Below, piece after piece: positions 22,453 through 33,835 of a DNA stretch of 64,000 bases. This DNA is from Rhizophagus irregularis. Its lineage: Eukaryota > Glomeromycota > Glomeromycetes > Glomerales > Glomeraceae. The translations under genes were made by a program, and so were the position numbers. The notes beneath the pieces were generated by a model, which saw only the letters and a program-made list of their open reading frames with translations, was not told where the DNA came from and made no database searches. Location of the stretch: assembly GCF_026210795.1 (NCBI RefSeq), contig NC_089431.1, positions 5,270,001 through 5,334,000 on the forward strand, given 5' to 3'. Every line of letters starts with the position of its first letter. Within the stretch, counting starts at the first letter, position 1.

Positions 22453-22925
22453 ACGGAGATTCCGTTTTAAAAGGCGGCATTTGCAAATATAACCAAGGTT
22501 AATATTCCTACACCAAGATGTGGATAATTAATACGATAACGTAAATGAACTTGGTGACATCAATGAAGACCCCGGGAGGAGTTATCTTTTCTTTTTAACA
22601 ATCGTAAAGACCATGGAATTTCGGATTAATCGGAGATTATGGTATTTTGATCGCAAGAGCCCGACACTTAGTTAGGTCCAGTGCGTTCTCAATGATCCTT
22701 GAAAAACCAAGGGAAAGATTTATTCTCACAACCTGGTCGTACTCATAACCGCAGCAAGTCTCCCAAGGTGAACAGCCTCTAATTGATAGAACAATGTAAG
22801 TAAGGGAAGTCGGCAAAATAGATCCGTAACTTTGGGAAAAGGATGGCTCTAAGGATTGGGCCTATTGGGTCTTGGTTAGAAGGTTCGCTGGGATGCGGGA
22901 ATTCTTTACAACTTACAATGACGAT
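22453..22925 (+). pseudogene. Decayed 28S (LSU) rRNA fragment fused to the 18S relic
   Basis: From about 22453 the sequence switches to 28S-like blocks in the same strand: CCAAGATGTGGATAATTAAT, AACGTAAATGAACTTGGTGA, GAAGACCCCGGGAGGAGTTA, TCTTTTCTTTTTAACA, GAGCCCGACACTTAGTT, GGTCGTACTCATAACCGCAG, GGTGAACAGCCTCTA and GGGAAGTCGGCAAAATAGAT. The order is that of native 28S. Joining 18S middle directly to 28S middle skips the 18S 3' end, 5.8S and both ITS regions. Exact junction is uncertain by some tens of bases. Confidence 0.85.
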
Positions 22926-24601
22926 TAATACGTGATGGACTTTTTTTCACGTTAATTATCGCCTTAAGTAGTATTATAAATTAAATAATTTACATTTAAT
23001 TTCTCCAACCTATGTATAATTTACGATGATTTTTTATTATCGTAATTTTATTACTCTGTTGGGGGGGGATGTCTGGTCTAAAATTTTGGATATTAGGTTA
23101 AAAAAAAAAAAAAATTGATCTGCAATATATACAAAAAATCTTCTTCAATCGCAAGAAATTAAAATAAATAAATTTGTATATATAAAAAAAATTTTCTTCA
23201 ATTGCAAGAAATAAAATTTAATAAAAAATAAATAAATTTGTTAATTTTTCTTATATAAAAAAAAAAATTACCACAAAAACTACTTTCAGAAATCTTTTCT
23301 TAATAGTATAAAGTTAATATTTACGATCAAATATATAAATGATTGATGAATTTATATAACTAATCTAGTCATATTTCCAGCCACCATTAAAATAGCCTTT
23401 TCTTTAAGTATTTTTATGATCTAAAAATATTTAAAAAAGAGAAAAAATATTTTTTTAAAACTTACATTTATAATAATATATTATATATGTTACATATAAA
23501 CCATATAATATTAACTTTTCTTGAGATTAAAGTAAACTTACTTTTTGGTTTTATAATAATTTTTTAATATAGAAATAGGAGTTTCAGTAATGGTTACTTA
23601 GGACAAACTAGAAAATTGGCAAACTTTTTGAAAAAATTGGCAGTTTTCTTTAAAACTACATACGGACGTAAAAATGACTTGATAAAATAAATAAATTGGA
23701 GTTTACACAAAAAAATATAAAAATGGTTTGGTACATATTGCTTTTTTTTTTTATCGAATTTGACGTTATTTTTCAAGTTTTAAAATAAAATTTTAAAGAA
23801 ATGTAACGAATTCGATAATAATTTTATTTTACAATAGCGCGTTAAATTGGGGATTTTTTTTTAATCTATAATCTATCATACAAAATATAACCGAATAAGT
23901 TAAAATTGATATTCGCATTTCGGGTAGCACCTATCGATGAAATCTCATGAAAAAAGTTACTTTTGACGAAACCATATAACTCATAAAGATGATCTGTATA
24001 ACGATTGTACGAAATTTTCTAATATTTATTATAAATCCAATTTAAGTAATTATTTCTTAAAGTGGTTAATTTTTTTTTTGTTGTAAAAATATACGATAAT
24101 ATATTTAACAATATATTTAATATGATAGTATATTTAATATACATGGAATAACCGACAATTACTGTATGGTAACCGTACAGTAATTACAGTATGTAATGGT
24201 TCGTCCTATGGTCAATCCCTTTGATATTATTATAAGATTATATATTAAATTAATTTTTATAAATCAGATCGAAAAAAAAATATAAATTAAAAATTTTTTA
24301 ATAGACGATAATATTACTGTATATTATTTATTTTGGATAATAATTTTTATATGTTGCTTATATTAAATAATTTAATTTTCGTAAAGTTTAGTTAATGAAT
24401 AACATTATTGGATATATCATAGTCATATTTTTTTTAATTTATCTTTTGATAACGTCCTGAACTTCAGATGATGATTTTAACGTTCGTATATAATATTTAT
24501 TATGATTGTGAACGTAAATTTTAACGAACAAATTATTTTTTAAAGATATTTTTATTACTGTATATATAAAATTATTAATTACATGTTACATGTTTAAATT
24601 T
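22926..24601. other. Intergenic region, no gene seen
   Basis: AT-rich spacer with a short G-run (about 23061) and long A-tracts. At 24150-24200 an imperfect palindrome around TTACTGTA/TACAGTAA is present. The open frame 23594-23776 lacks any recognisable feature. Confidence 0.5.
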
Positions 24602-26169
24602 CTAAAATCGACTAATTAACGAAATATTGTCTAGAGTTATCTTTGCTTCTTCATATCCATTATTTAAAGCCATTTCATACCATTTAGATGCATCTTTAAT
24701 ATTTCCTTCTGTTCCTATTCCATATTGATAAAGATAACCTAAACTATATTGACCTATGGCATTTCCTTGATTTGCTGATATTGAATAACATTCAAATGCT
24801 TTCCTTTCATTTTTATCTGTTCCTATACCCTTCAAATATAAATATCCTAACCAATTTTGTGCTGATTCATTCCCATTTTCAACTGATTCTAAAAACAATT
24901 TAAATGCAAGTTTCTCATTTTTCTCTATTCCTATGCCGTAATAAAAACAAGTTGCTAAATTACTTTTTGCTTCTGCATTTTCATTTTCGGATGATTCTAA
25001 ATACCATTCCAATGCTTTAATTTCGTCTTTATCTGTTCCTGAGCCATTCTGATAACAAATTGCTAAATCATTTTGCGCTCGTGCATCCCCATTTTCAGCT
25101 GCCTTCAAATACCATTCAAATGCTTTCTTTTCATCTTTTTCTATTCCGGAGCCATTCTTATAACAAATTGCTAAATCATATTGTGCTTGTGTATATCCAC
25201 TTTCAGCAGCTTTCAAATGCCATGCTAATGCTTGCTTTGCATCTTTATCTATTCCTATCCCGTTCTGATAACAAATTGCTAAATCATTTTGTGCTCGTGC
25301 ATTTCCACTTTTAGCTGCTTTTAAATACAACTCAAAGGCTTGCTTTTTATCTTTATCTGTTCCTATCCCATTCAAATAACAATACGCCAAATAATCTTGT
25401 GCCAATTCGTTTCCATTTTTAGCTGATTTTGAATACCATTCAAACGTTTTCTTTTCATCTTTATCTGTTCCTATACCATAATGATAATGATTTCCTAAAT
25501 TTCTTTGTGCTTGCGCATTTCCATATTCGGCTGATTTTGAATACCACTCGAATGCTTTACTTACGTCTTTGTCTGTTCCTATGCCATTCTGATAACAAAT
25601 TGCTAAATCATTTTGCGCTCGTGCATCCCCATTTTCAGCTGCCTTCAGATACCATTCAAATGCTTGCTTTTCATCTTTTTCTGTTCCTAATCCATTCTTA
25701 TAACAAATTGCTAAATCATATTGTGCTTGTGTGTATCCACTTTGGGCAGCTTTCAAATACCATGTAAATGCTTGCTTTTCATCTTTATCTGTTCCTATAC
25801 CATACTGATAACAATTTCCTAAATTATTTTGTGCTTGTGTATTTCCATTTTCTGCCGATTTTAAGTAATCTTCAAACGTATTGTTTACTTGTTTAATAAT
25901 GTCATTCTTGTTATTATCAGAATTTTTATTAATTTTAAATGTTAGATTTTTTGTAATAACAATTTCCTTAACGTTATTAATGAATTTTTTCTTATTTAAA
26001 ATGATATCTTTATAATAAAAAAATGATAATAAATATTTTCCAATAATAATATTAATATTTCTTAATTCATTTTCATCATCTTTAATTAAATTTTTTTGAT
26101 CAAAATTAATATCGTTATGATAATTTATCAAATGTTCTTTCTCATCACCAATATTATCAATATTATCAA

Positions 26170-26204
<35 letters not shown>

Positions 26205-26581
26205 GTTAAATTATAAAATTTTAATGCAATATTATTATTCTTATAACAACTTATACCATGTTGATAAAAAAATCCTATAATACTTGTGAACCAAATAAGA
26301 TATTTTTTATGATTTTTCATTAATTCAAGAAATTTTTTTGAATTTTTTTCATCATGATTTTTTATTATATTATTTAACCATTTTATTAAATTTTCTTCAA
26401 ATTTATTTATATCATCATCTTTTATATATTGAATGATTTTATTATAAAATTCTTTTAAAACATTCTTTAAGAATATTTCATCATTTTCATTGATTTTGAT
26501 ATTTATATTATTAATATTAATAATAGATTTATTATTATTATTATTTGTTGTTATATCGATATTGAATAAATTTGATAACAT
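24602..26581 (-). CDS. Sel1-like repeat protein, about 11.5 repeats
   Basis: A single-exon gene of 659 residues. Residues 1-235 are Asn/Ile/Lys-rich with an Asn homopolymer and a divergent repeat-like part (IGFFYQHGISCYKNNNIALK). From about residue 240 to the end there are eleven 36-residue Sel1 repeats and a partial twelfth, of the form F.WYLKAAENG.A.AQNDLA.CY..GIGTDKDEKQA. Sel1 repeats form alpha-helical solenoids that act as adaptor scaffolds. The fungus family often places them next to kinases, but no kinase is present here. Repeats 2-3 and 7-8 are more alike than neighbours, suggesting internal duplication of blocks. No signal peptide or membrane segment is evident, so a cytosolic scaffold is likely. 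Confidence 0.9.
24660..25870 (-). repeat. 108-bp internal DNA repeats of the Sel1 gene
   Basis: Eleven coding repeats of 108 bp. At nucleotide level the segments at about 25030-25240 and 25570-25780 are near-copies of each other, a two-repeat block duplicated within the gene. Confidence 0.8.
26171..26202 (-). repeat. (ATT)n tract coding poly-asparagine
   Basis: A run of about ten ATT units on the plus strand encodes ten consecutive Asn near residue 130 of the Sel1 protein. A likely site of length polymorphism. Confidence 0.9.
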
Positions 26582-27606
26582 TTTTTTATTTTTTTTTTAT
26601 AAATAAAAGAGAATTTTTTTTTTTTTGAAGAAAAAAAGAAAAGAATACTTGTAAAGAAGAATGGTTCATTTATACAAAAAAAAAAATACATGGAAGTAAA
26701 CCAAGAAATTTTTCTCGTCAAAATTAAAAATAATATTTTACTATGCCTAGAAAGTACGAAAGTGATTGAATTAATAAACTTGAAACTATAAACAGTAATT
26801 TTATTGATTATGAAAGAGCCAAGATAAAAAGAAACTCGAGGATAAATATCAATGGAAGCCAAGAAACTTTGGCCAAGGAACGTTGGAATTGGCAAAAGCC
26901 AAGACATTGTACTGTATTGTCGATGTGTTTGTGTAACGTCTGAAATTTTTTTGCCGCAGCCATACTAATGATCAGCCGCAGTTACATTTTGTTATTTAGC
27001 CCGAAATTAAAAAAATTACAATTTAATTTTGAGATTTTTTTTTTTATGATATAACAAATATAACAAAATCTGAAACGGTTTGTATATTTTCTTTTTACGT
27101 TTATAAATATATAAATAAATGAGAATTTACATATTACAGACGATATAGTTTCGCACATTTTATATTAATTCTTGAAACGTGATTTAATGTGTTTATTAAA
27201 ATGTTAGTGGTGAATTAAAATAAAAAATAAAAAAAAAATAAAATTGTTTCACAGCGTTTAAAATTTATATTAAGATTTGAAAATAACTGCATAGTTTTCT
27301 TAACGTTAAATAAATTTAAAAACATAGAATGAAGAAAGAATGAAGTGAATGACAATACCGTACCACTAGTATACATCAAACCCATAAATCTCGCGCGGCG
27401 CAACTACATAATAATTATTTTATAGTATAAATAGTTCATTTTTCATATATACACATTCATCAGAGCTCCTTAATAAGTGCCATTCTTGTTAAATTTGTTA
27501 TAATTAAATTTATACTAAAAGTATATCATGCGAATAATATCACAACAATGATTGTGTCAAATTTTTATCTAGCAAAGCTGATACACCATTATTATGAAAT
27601 TAAGCA
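26582..27606. other. Intergenic region, no gene seen
   Basis: Upstream of the Sel1 gene and downstream of a BTB-TLDc gene. A weak open frame on the minus strand at 26551-26907 overlaps the Sel1 start and shows no family features. Probably holds the Sel1 promoter. Confidence 0.5.
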
Positions 27607-29099
27607 TCAATTCCATATAATTTGAAACACTTCACATTCCTCTACATCAAAATCGTCAGTAGTTTCTCTAATAGGTTTCTCATAGGAAACTTTTCTACAA
27701 ACGTTACCCATAAATCCGGGCCATATACAGAAATCATTTTCACCAAATGTTGGACCACAAAAATAATTATTATATGTAGCATGAATTTCATTCATTACAC
27801 GGCTTAAAATATAATTTTCAATTCTACCATTGATAAAGGAAAACATAAAACTATCTTTAGTAGTTCCATACTCATTATCAGATCTCCATTCAGCTGGATT
27901 ATAACCTCCAAGAATTTCATTACTATCTTTCACTTTAACAATTGTTACTGTGCGAGATTTAAAATCGCAAATCTCATGAAATTTATCTTGTGAATGCCCA
28001 TCACGAGATGCACGAAATAATAATTTAAATTCATACGAAGAAGTTAACTTATCCGTAATTTCTAATCTATTAACCCACTTCAAGATTAACTCAGCATGAT
28101 GAGATGTAATAATTTTTGATTCAACAGTTATTGATTTAATTTCTTTGGTCATACGAGGTCTTGATTTATTACTTGGTTTACTATCAGGATCCAAAAGATT
28201 TAAAAAAGTTTTCAATAAATCTGCACACAATTCTTCTGGTAAAATTTCTCTATAAGGAAATACTTTGTCAACAAATTCTTTAGAAGTTAAATTGTAAAAT
28301 CTAATAAAAGGAATACATTGTTGTAATGTATTCTTTAAAGTATTAAAATCATCTTTTGAAAATTTTGTGACTTCAGAAGGAAGTTCAGGATTTTGAGCAA
28401 GTCCCCATTTAAGAACATGTTCCCAGATTTGAATTTCATTCATTTGAAGACTATCGTTCTGAATAATTGAAACCAAAAGTTTTTCCGGAATTGAAGAAAA
28501 ATTTGACGATTTGAATATCTTATCCGGCTCCTTAGATATTAAATTAATGCAATATTCTTGAAGTTCTGAGAATGAATCGTTTTCAAGGCCTGTTTGATAA
28601 ACGAAATTAAAATTCTTCTCTATCCAGCTTGCTTTGTTATTGATCAAAAAAGATTGTAAATAATCAACCAACTCTTGAAGACCAAGTTCACTAGCAGCAA
28701 CTAGGACCTTAATTATATCTGAATTATCATAATTATTCAAAAAAAGCTTTCCACCATAAATATACCTAAAATAAAAAAAAAATTGTAAAATTAGGAACAT
28801 TATAATTTATAGTGCTGTTTAAATTTAATTCTTTATTACCTTAAAATTATTTGAAAAATCTCAGGAGAAATATTAGATAATTTGATATGTGTCAAAGCTT
28901 CGTCATTTTTCTTTTTATTGGTTGATAAAATTCTTCGCAAATAAGAAGAACGATAATGTAAAATAACTATATGAGCACGAAAAACTTTTACATAAGGATC
29001 ATTACCAACTTCAATGGTTACATCGTAGTATTCTTCATCATTTAAAATTTCGAGTAAATTTTGTGATAAATTTGGTAAAAGTTTATTATCACCCTCCAT
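27607..29099 (-). CDS. BTB-BACK-TLDc protein
   Basis: Exon 1 (29099-28840) starts at MEGDNKLLPNL and encodes the BTB fold (LLEILNDEEYYDVTIEVGND...YLRRILSTNKKKN). Exon 2 (28765-27607) joins at an AG/G split arginine codon and reads YIYGGKLFL, a BACK-like helical part (IWEHVLKWGLAQNPELPSE, CIPFIRFYNLTSKEFVDKVF), then a TLDc domain from about residue 300 (SKIITSHHAELILKWV, FKLLFRASRDGHSQDKFHEI, ILGGYNPAEWRSD, DSFMFSF, VEECEVFQI). Total about 472 residues. BTB-BACK proteins often recruit targets to cullin-3; TLDc suggests an oxidative-stress or V-ATPase link. The start was chosen over an upstream in-frame ATG because all siblings start at the same place. No lesion. Confidence 0.9.
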
Positions 29100-29159
29100 T
29101 TTTTGTTTTTTTTTAACGTTAACGGTTAACGAAAAAATTAACCCAATTTTGTAAATGTT

Positions 29160-29196
29160 CAACCTTATATAATTAGTCACAGTATTCTGTGCAACG
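29160..29196 (-). promoter_or_regulatory. Conserved upstream element of the BTB-TLDc gene
   Basis: On the minus strand GTTGCACAGAATA (29195-29183) is followed by ATTATATAAGGTT (29174-29161), about 65 bases before the ATG. This is the best-preserved example of the shared element. Confidence 0.55.
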
Positions 29197-30466
29197 TTAA
29201 TGCTTAATGTTGAACAAAAATTTTCCAAAATGGAGCTTGTTCAACTGCAGATCATTTCAGTTCCTCGATAAAAATGAAACCCTATACTCATTATAAAATA
29301 AAAAATAAAAATTAAATTTAAATAATAAGGAATAAGCTAAAAATAACCCCATGTTATTATATAAAAATTTTTTAACATCCGTGTTATCACATATTTATCG
29401 ATCACCATGCTTACATCACCGGTTATGAAAAATTCACCGGGGTGAATTTTGTTTAACTGGGTGAATAACGTTAGGAGTTTAAAATGTTTCTTATAATAGA
29501 CTACAATAAACATTTTCTCACGTCCTTTTTCTTTATCATTTATGATAACTTTCGTTTATTTCACGCATATTAATGGATATCCAATAACTTTCACCTTTGA
29601 TTCCTGTTGAATTTTATAATAATATTCATGTCAAACATTTAAACAATTTTTATAATGAAAATAGGTTGTTAGTGATGACTTTATAAACGAAGAAAACGAT
29701 GGTAAGGGTGGCATAGTGAATTAACATTAAAAAAAAAGGAGTTATTCAGGGTTATGGTAAAAGAGTGGCATAAAATTTACATACTTTAGCAAAGACACAG
29801 AGATGTTATTTAATTTTTTCTTTCGAAAATGTAACATATCACATAAACTTTAATAACAATTAACAAATTAACAAATTTTATATGATATTTAGGGAGGTAA
29901 ATATTAACCGGAATTTTATATTTAATAAGGTTAATATTAACCGGATGGGAGTGAATTTTCACGGGAACTCCGAAATAATAATATTATATTGGCATATATA
30001 TACAAATTATAATAGGCTAATAACTGAGAATTACCAAAAGTATTGAATAAACATGTTTGTTGAGTTTGCTGGCACGCGATTTTCTAATACATTACGGAAC
30101 TTTAATAATTTATTAATCCTTGACCGAATTATCGTCATACCAATATCGTGGTATGTTTTATTTATTTATTTGTTTTTTTAGATGAATTTTTTATTGTAAA
30201 TTGTTAATAAAATTTTCTTTAATAAAACAGTTAACAGTATCATAATTGATACTTAATATAACGAACGAACAAAATCATTAAATCGGAAGGTTCATTATAC
30301 TCAGTTCTAATTAATAGATATTGTATTAATCGTTTTGGACAAATACTGTTATCTGTATGATCTTTAAAACTTTTTTTAATGATTTTAACTAAACTAGTAT
30401 TTGAGTAAAAATAGTAAATAACATATCTGTTTGCAACGTAATTATTAGCTTATTAAATACCATGTC
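29197..30466. other. Spacer between tandem BTB-TLDc copies
   Basis: From about 30020 to 30300 the sequence matches 32080-32270 (shared AAAAGTATTGAATAAACA, TTACGGAACTTT, ATACTTAATATAACGA blocks), so the 3' flank was duplicated with the gene. A GGTTAATATTAACCGG palindrome occurs twice in related form near 29897-29945. No gene is seen. Confidence 0.5.
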
Positions 30467-31866
30467 TTAATAGGAACCAATTTGAAATACTTCACATTCC
30501 TCTATATTAAAATAGCCTTCAGTCTTTCTAATCGATTTTTTATAAGAGGATTTTTTACAATAATTCTTATGGAATGAGTCCCATATAATAAGATCACTTA
30601 TGCCAAATAATGGACCATGTCCAGAACTATTGTAGATAGCATAGTTTTCAAACATTACATGACTTAAAATATGATTATCAATTCTTTCATTGTTAAAAGA
30701 AAATATAAAACTATATTTAGTAGTGCTGTAACTTTTGTCTGATTTCCATTCAATTGGATTATATCCTCCAAGAATTTCGTTACTACCTTTCACTTTAACA
30801 AGCACTACAGTGTGGGATTGAATATCACAAATCATATGAAATTTATCTCGTGAATGTCCATCACGAGACGCACGAAATAATAATTTGAATTCATATGAAG
30901 AATCTGTAGTTCTTAATATTGACCCACTTTAAAATTAACTCAGCATGTTGAGATGTGATGATTTTTGAGTCAACAGTTATTGATTTAATTTCTTTGTTCA
31001 TACGAGGTCTTGATTTATTAATTGGCTTACTATCAGGATTCGAAAGAGTTAAAAAAGTTTTTAATAAATCTGTACATAATTCTTCAGGTAAAATTTCTCT
31101 GTGAGGGAATACTTTGTCAACAAATTCCTTAGAAGTCAAATTGTAAAATCTAATAAAAGGAATACATTGTAGTAATATATTTATTAAAGTATTAAAATCA
31201 TCTTTTGAAAAATTTGTGATTTCAGAAGGAAGTTTAGGATTTTGAGCAAGTCCCCATTTAAGTACGTGTTCCCAAATTTGAACTTCGCTCGTTTGAAGAT
31301 TATCATTTTGAATAATTGAAATCAAAAGTTTTTCCGGAATTGAAGTGAAATCGGGAGATTTGAAAATCTTATCCGGTTCTTTAGATATTAATTCGATACA
31401 ATATTTTTGAAGTTCTGGGAATGAATCATTTTCAAAGCTTGTTTGATAAACGAAATTAAAATTTTTCTCCATCCAGCTTGTTTTATTTTTGACCAAAAAG
31501 AATTGTAAATATGTAACTAATTCCTGAAGATTAAGTTCACTAGCAGCAACTAGGACTTTAATTATATCTGAATTATCATATTCATTTAAAGAAAGCTTTC
31601 CGCCATAAATATACCTAAAGTAAAAAAAAAATTGTGAAATTAGAAATATTAAAATTGAGTTTTGTTTATATTTAATTCCTTATTTGATTAGTTGACAAAA
31701 TTCTTCGTAAGTAGGAAGAACGATAATGTAAAATAACCATGTGAGCACGAAAGACTTTTACATAAGGGTCATTACCAACTTCAATGGTAATATCATAATA
31801 TTCTTCATCATTTAAAATTTCAAGCAAGTTTTGTGATAAATTTGGTAAAAGTTTATTATCGTTCAT
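30467..31866 (-). pseudogene. BTB-BACK-TLDc pseudogene with two lesions
   Basis: Close relative of the genes at 27607 and 46275. Exon 1 starts at 31866 but after RRILSTN it lacks about 90 bases that in the siblings encode the end of the BTB fold and the splice donor. Exon 2 resumes at 31614 (YIYGGKLSLNEYD) and is open through KSITVDSKIITSQHAELILK. Near 30905-30925 a small deletion in the WVNRL...SSYEF segment shifts the frame; the TLDc part then continues to 30467 (ILGGYNPIEWKSD, IEECEVFQI). Both lesions are visible by comparison with siblings. A shortened transcript is conceivable but a normal protein is not. Confidence 0.85.
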
Positions 31867-31923
31867 TTTTTTTTACAATTTTAACGTTAACAATTAATGA
31901 AAATAATCAATTTTGTAACCGTT

Positions 31924-31958
31924 CAACCTTATATAATTAGCACGGTATTCTGTGTAAC
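31924..31958 (-). promoter_or_regulatory. Upstream element retained by the BTB-TLDc pseudogene
   Basis: On the minus strand GTTACACAGAATAC (31957-31944) precedes AATTATATAAGGTT (31939-31926), about 65 bases before the ATG. Same layout as in the intact copies, with one change in the first motif. Confidence 0.45.
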
Positions 31959-32354
31959 GTCAATGTCTGGTCGTCTAAGCCATATTCGTTCACGTGATCA
32001 TAAGCCAATCATAATGTCTGATTATTTACAGCGACCAATCAAGGTACGTGTACATCACGTGATCGATCACGGCTTTCATCCCCAAAAGTATTGAATAAAC
32101 ACGTAACAGGTAACATTTTCGATTTTCTAATAAAACATTACGGAACTTTGGACCGAATTATCATACTTTACTGTTGAATTGTTAATAAAATTTTTTTATT
32201 AAATAGCTAACAATATAATTTGATACTTAATATAACGAGCAAAAATCATTAAACCAGAAGGTTCGTTATATTAATAGAAGTAAGCTTTATTATTTTATAT
32301 TAATCATTTTGAATAAATAATTACTTTTTATTAACCTATTTTGTTATTTCATTT

Positions 32355-32535
32355 GATTACAATTTATTACTTCGCGCATCTCGGGATGGACATTCTCGAG
32401 ATAAAATTTCATCAAATTTGTTATATGATAGAGCATTTTCAGTAGCAATTATTGTAAAAAATCTTTATATGAAAAGTCATTTAGAAAATCCGAAAGACAT
32501 TTATCATAAAAGAATGTGAAGTATTTCAAATTGTT
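32355..32535 (+). pseudogene. Inverted scrap of a TLDc domain
   Basis: On the plus strand, opposite to all siblings, GCGCATCTCGGGATGGACAT encodes RASRDGHSRDK-like TLDc core, and at the end GAATGTGAAGTATTTCAAAT encodes ECEVFQ, the family C-terminus. The middle of the domain is missing. A deletion plus local inversion explains it. Confidence 0.65.
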
Positions 32536-32577
32536 CGTTCTTCATCATCCCTGCTTTCAAAGACATATTGATGATGT

Positions 32578-33040
32578 TGAAATCAACCATTTTGAGATCA
32601 ATCCAGCATGTTACGATGTAATAATTTTTGAATCAACAGTTTTTAATTTGATTTCTCTAGTCATATGAGGTTTTGATTTATTAATTGATTACTATCATTT
32701 TTGATTTCAATAACTTATATGGTTCCCTTTCATTAAATCAGTACAATATTTTAAAGTCCTGAGAATGAATCATTTTCAAAATGTTATAATCATTTAACTG
32801 ATTTAAGAATTAGAAATATTGAAATTTACAACAATGTTTAAATTTAATTCTTTATTATCTTAAATTATCTGAAAAATTTCAGGAGAAATGTTTGATATTG
32901 ATTTGTATTAAAATTGCGTTATTTTCTTTTAATAATTTTTTATATTACCAGCTTCGATAATATTCTCCATCATCTAAAATCTCGAGTAAATTTTGATAAA
33001 AAATTTGTTGTTCATTTCTTAATGTTAACGAAAGAAACGA
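32578..33040 (-). pseudogene. Heavily decayed BTB-BACK-TLDc copy
   Basis: Minus-strand pieces in family order: the WI..EINPACYDVIIFESTV-like segment (32590-32640), a stub of the BACK part, the intron, and the BTB exon with NDGEYYRS-like and ILEIL-like scraps ending near 33015. Frameshifts and deletions are frequent. It is the third and oldest member of the 27.6-33 kb tandem group. Confidence 0.65.
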
Positions 33041-33835
33041 GAGTAAATGGTCAAACTAACCTTATATAATTTATCACTTTTACCTACTAATTGTGAATTC
33101 GCATTTATAAAATGAAATTGTTTTATATTTATTATAAAATAAAAGTTTAGCATGTAATTGCATTGTAACTTATTTATTACACACATAGTAAATTTAACAT
33201 GGTTGATAAAATCAGAGGAGAGTTAATAATGTGACAATTTTTACCAAGAGATATACATCACGTTTTCGATTTACTAACACTGGATATAATCATATAATTA
33301 TAAATCTTTATTATTTTCATTATTTATCATGATGTATTGGTTATTTTTATAAATAAATTTAGAAAATATTTTTTAAATTGATTCATATTATAACTGTTAC
33401 CGACGCCAATTAAATATATCTATCAACTTCAACTTTACGCTATAAAAATTTTTTTAGAAAATCGGAGTTTTTAAAACTAAGGAGGTTATTGTTATACGTA
33501 GGTAAATTTATTAGTACCAAATTAAAATAAAATTCTTTTTTAAACCATAAATACTATTTTATATTCAAATAAGATACGTTCGATGCGCATAATATTATTT
33601 TTATAATTAATATAATATTTCTTGTATATTACATATTTTAAAAGAAGCGATCAAATTTTAACCGACTCGAAAATTATTTACTATAAAGGAACCATTTTCG
33701 AAAAAAACTAACATCTTTTTTCCAAACAAACGGCTATAATATTTACCTGGTGTAAATATATTTTAAAAATATTGATAATTTATTTATATACTAAATTTTT
33801 TAGATAATAATAATACAAATTTATTTCAATTTTAG
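33041..33835. other. Intergenic region, no gene seen
   Basis: The first ~50 bases still match the upstream element of BTB-TLDc genes (AACCTTATATAATTTATCAC at about 33058). Beyond it is AT-rich spacer. Confidence 0.45.

Noticed and set aside
25060..25767. Plus-strand repeated frames (HLFLFRSHSYNKLLNH type)
   Set aside because: Antisense shadow of the Sel1 repeats.
26551..26907. 118-residue minus-strand frame upstream of the Sel1 gene
   Set aside because: Overlaps the Sel1 start out of frame, has a low-complexity hydrophobic tail and no family motif.
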